Positions 5,756-7,671 of a DNA stretch of 7,671 nt are shown piece by piece. Both the position numbers and the translations under genes were made by a program. Every line of letters begins with the position of its first letter. Within the stretch, counting starts at the first letter, position 1. A model generated the notes under the pieces. It ran no database searches and was not told where the DNA came from. It was given only the letters and a program-made list of their open reading frames with translations. Source of the DNA: Holophagaceae bacterium (GTDB lineage: Bacteria > Acidobacteriota > Holophagae > Holophagales > Holophagaceae); the NCBI GenBank assembly GCA_025353305.1, contig JANXQX010000150.1, forward strand, positions 1 to 7,671, read 5' to 3'.

Positions 5756-7135
5756 CTAACGAGCGTCCGCGTCCCAAGTGGCTTTCCACTGCAGCAACTC
5801 TGCTTCTCTTATCCGATAACGGACGATGTTTCCCTCGTGCAAGCCGTTGAGCTCGGTTTCCACTGCGGCATGGAACCTCATTCGATCTCCGGGAGGGATA
5901 TCCCTTGCAAACCGCTCCATCAGTTCCTGGGCCTGTTTTGGGGGCATGCACTCCTGGACGATCTTCTGGACGGCACTGCGAATGAGATCTCTGTATCTGA
6001 GTCGAAATGGATCGGGTTCACCGAGGGTCTGCTGGACGACCTGGTAATCCTTACAGGAACGCTCATAGGCCCATATGAAAACGTCTCTCAGCAGGTCCAC
6101 CTTATTGAGCTCGTACACTGCGATGATGCCATCCGTATAGGCATCCCCTGGGACACCTGAGAAGGAGATCGGACAGAGGTTCTCCCGGATGAATGGGATA
6201 TTGGCCGCAAGACGGGATGTCCGCTTGTTCACGTCGATGAATGGCTGGAGATAGGGCAGGTGGACCAGCGCGAAGAACGACTGCTCGAATGGATCCTTGA
6301 TGGCCTGGGCTGTGAGTAGTACTTGACGTAAGCACTCCTCAATCTGTGAGGGGATCTCTAGGGGGTGGTAGACGGTTCCAGCGACATTCACGGCACTGGA
6401 GCGGACACGCCCGCTGTCTGCCGGGTCCCCCATCAGATTTTCGGACAACAGGGCGTGGAGGTTTCGGATGGTGTGGAGATCAAATGCGATACGTTCCGCC
6501 TCTTCCACTAGGTACTCGATGGCACCCTTGTGGTTCAAGATCATCTGGGTTTCCTTGATATCTTTCCCCTGGGGTTGCTGACCATTAAGCACCAGCTGCT
6601 CCGTGTCCAGGACGGAGTAGGTGTTCCCCTCAAGTCGGCTGGAGTTGAAGGAAAGGTTGATCAGCAGGCGCTCCAGAATCTGGCGTGCATAAGTTCCTGC
6701 CGTTCTTTCCACGGTCTTCGGTTGCCCCAAACTTCTCAGGTGACGCCTAGTCAGTTCCGGTAGGTAGAAAGTGTGGTTGGGATGGTACGCATCCAGGAAC
6801 TCTCGATGGTAGGGCACAGGGTTCCGCTGGGAGACCGGTTTACGGACCTCTGCTCTTAGAACCAATGCCGCCGGCGAGAGAGGTGGGTAGTCTTCTGTGG
6901 TCGTGGGAATGGGTTTAGGTAATGGTGAAATTGACCAGTAGCGGGTTCCCCGGGTGGTTCCTTCCTTCCGTAGCTGTCCCTCCTGGACTAATGCCTGCAA
7001 ACGTCTTTGGACCTTTCGGCGAGCCAAGGAAAGTCCTGGCAACGCCAAGAAGTCTTTCAGGGCTGCGCCCTCACCGTCCGGAGCCACGACCTGTAGGATG
7101 AGATTGGTTAGGGATTGATCGCTGGGTTGAGCCAT
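5756..7135 (-). CDS. Winged-HTH/Fic-domain protein with degenerate catalytic His
   Basis: Numbering is from ATG 7135 (459 aa). A winged-HTH (about 10-68, ending in the wing-like RGTRYWS) comes before the Fic region. SFNSSRLEGN (162-171) contains the class II inhibitory pattern SxxxEG (S165, E169). The Fic loop at 297-308 reads QPFIDVNKRTSR. F299, D301, N303, K304, R305 and R308 fit the consensus, but the catalytic His is Gln297 and the Gly before Asn is Val. Fic enzymes normally transfer AMP from ATP to target hydroxyls using that His, so ordinary AMPylation is doubtful. From memory, QPFxDVNKR Fic proteins form a recurring group. With the HTH, a role in ligand-sensing transcription control is as likely as a toxin role. 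A GTG at 7252 would add 39 codons. I prefer 7135, because a promoter and repeats lie between the two, but neither start has a good ribosome site. There is no adjacent antitoxin gene. Confidence 0.9.
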   Translation of the reverse strand: MAQPSDQSLTNLILQVVAPDGEGAALKDFLALPGLSLARRKVQRRLQALVQEGQLRKEGTTRGTRYWSISPLPKPIPTTTEDYPPLSPAALVLRAEVRKPVSQRNPVPYHREFLDAYHPNHTFYLPELTRRHLRSLGQPKTVERTAGTYARQILERLLINLSFNSSRLEGNTYSVLDTEQLVLNGQQPQGKDIKETQMILNHKGAIEYLVEEAERIAFDLHTIRNLHALLSENLMGDPADSGRVRSSAVNVAGTVYHPLEIPSQIEECLRQVLLTAQAIKDPFEQSFFALVHLPYLQPFIDVNKRTSRLAANIPFIRENLCPISFSGVPGDAYTDGIIAVYELNKVDLLRDVFIWAYERSCKDYQVVQQTLGEPDPFRLRYRDLIRSAVQKIVQECMPPKQAQELMERFARDIPPGDRMRFHAAVETELNGLHEGNIVRYRIREAELLQWKATWDADAR

Positions 7136-7138
7136 AAG

Positions 7139-7281
7139 TTGCACCGATTGAACCAAGTATTGCGCCACATTGTGCCAAACGCCAGGTGCAATTATTAATT
7201 CTTTGTGATCAGATTTTAGGACTTGATTGTGTTTGATCAAGTCATTAATCACGGTTCAATAGATAGGCTTTGATGGTGCAA
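7139..7281. repeat. Five copies of the heptamer TTGYRCC upstream of fic
   Basis: TTGCACC (7139-7145), TTGCGCC (7160-7166) and TTGTGCC (7170-7176) lie on the plus strand. GGTGCAA, the reverse complement, is at 7185-7191 and 7275-7281. The second and third start ten bases apart, one helical turn. They cluster in the 150 bp upstream of the preferred Fic start. They could bind the Fic protein's own winged-HTH. The rest of 7282-7417 shows no gene. Confidence 0.45.
7213..7243 (-). promoter_or_regulatory. Sigma70-like fic promoter overlapped by an inverted repeat
   Basis: On the minus strand, TTGATC (7235-7240) and TAAAAT (7213-7218) are 16 bases apart, close to -35 and -10 consensus spacing. The perfect 8-bp inverted repeat GACTTGAT-8-ATCAAGTC (7220-7227 and 7236-7243) covers the -35 and spacer, as expected for a repressor site. 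Transcription would begin near 7206, about 70 bases before ATG 7135. Confidence 0.55.
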
Positions 7282-7417
7282 TTCGAATGGTATTAGGTGA
7301 AAAGGACCACTTTCGGGGTAGGTCGACACAGGAGTATCAGAGTTGCATCTACCAGAGCATGTCGATGGGTGGCTCTAGCGACCATGGTCGTAAAAAGTAG
7401 CCGGGGTAGATACCCGA

Positions 7418-7540
7418 TCATCCCTCAAGCGCGTTCGACTCAACGATCCTTTGAAATTCGGTCAGGAATTCGCGGAAGTTCTGGGCCAAGAAGCGAACCA
7501 CTCGACTGTTTTCGAGCAGTGGCCTGAGGTAGGGGTAACC
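7418..7540 (-). pseudogene. C-terminal remnant resembling RepB-type partition protein
   Basis: A 40-codon stretch ending in TGA at 7418 reads GYPYLRPLLENSRVVRFLAQ followed by NFREFLTEFQRIVESNALEG. The pattern (LLEN.RVVR.LA....E.L.EFQRIVE) resembles the C-terminal domain of RepB-like plasmid partition proteins, as I remember it. The frame is closed by a stop four codons upstream and has no start, so only the 3' end remains. It lies just downstream of a recombinase gene end on the same strand. The family call is from memory and needs a profile search. Confidence 0.5.
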
Positions 7541-7578
7541 CCAACATTCGTGTCACCAGGGGCAATTGAGCGTGGCCG

Positions 7579-7671
7579 CTATTCCCTGGCAGATGCGGGG
7601 AGCCAACGGTAGAGGGTCGGCACGGACACACCGAGATTTTGCGCGACCTCGCCTGGTGCCATGCCACCTGC
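7579..7671 (-). CDS. C-terminus of a probable serine recombinase (resolvase), cut by window end
   Basis: The last 30 codons of a gene entering from the right edge end at TAG 7579. They read AGGMAPGEVAQNLGVSVPTL, then YRWLPASARE. This is the Hin/resolvase-type C-terminal HTH: GM.PGEVA..LGVS..TLYR.L, with the recognition helix VSVPTLYRWL. A full-length serine recombinase would carry its catalytic domain upstream, outside the window. A transposase with a similar HTH is a less likely alternative. Confidence 0.62.
   Translation of the reverse strand, partial: AGGMAPGEVAQNLGVSVPTLYRWLPASARE

Noticed and set aside
5640..5951. 103-codon minus-strand ORF over the end of fic
   Set aside because: It overlaps the conserved Fic C-terminal coding region in another frame and resembles no protein family I know.
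1..7671. CRISPR arrays, rRNA or tRNA genes
   Set aside because: No regularly spaced repeat set and no recognisable RNA gene segments were seen on either strand.

Overview
The window is an accessory, mobile-DNA-rich segment of bacterial DNA. Its base composition is mid-range, apart from one strongly AT-rich patch, and genes begin at ATG behind Shine-Dalgarno sites of bacterial type. No gene here identifies the host; a proteobacterium-like bacterium is possible, but this is only inference. There are no rRNA or tRNA genes and no CRISPR array. Nearly all recognisable genes lie on the minus strand.

Left edge (1-1577): a long reading frame runs off the window start and encodes a DD(35)E transposase of the rve (retroviral integrase-like) type. 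All three acidic residues and the 35-residue spacing are present. Its upstream end carries two copies of a ~22-bp direct repeat. It abuts the first ~40 codons of a calcineurin-like metallophosphoesterase gene, which appears to have been disrupted by the insertion element.

Centre-left (1841-4489): an integration/excision and control module on the minus strand. It has an intact tyrosine recombinase (421 aa, complete R-K-HxxR-H-Y set). A basic 22-codon ORF precedes it, and its TAA stop shares a base with the integrase ATG. Next come an AlpA/excisionase-like small HTH protein, an AT-rich gene-free stretch with dyads, and a Ner/lambda-repressor-like small regulator. A 10-bp word, CGAAGCCAGG, occurs three times around and inside the excisionase-like gene.

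Centre-right (4656-5595): one plus-strand ORF of up to 306 aa with no family I recognise. It is divergent from the regulator and ends in a perfect 9-bp stem hairpin. It is the best candidate for undescribed cargo.

Right (5756-7135, regulatory DNA to 7283): a minus-strand winged-HTH plus Fic protein. The Fic loop reads QPFIDVNKRTSR, so the catalytic histidine is replaced by glutamine. Upstream are a plausible sigma70-type promoter overlapped by an 8-bp inverted repeat and five copies of the heptamer TTGYRCC, which suggests autoregulation.

Right edge (7418-7671): a 40-codon remnant resembling the C-terminus of RepB-type plasmid partition proteins, and the last 30 codons of what looks like a serine recombinase. 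Both suggest past plasmid or element turnover.

Taken together, int, the excisionase-like protein and the HTH regulator look like the control end of an integrative element. The orphan ORF and the Fic protein are possible cargo. Neither element boundaries nor attachment sites could be fixed from this window.
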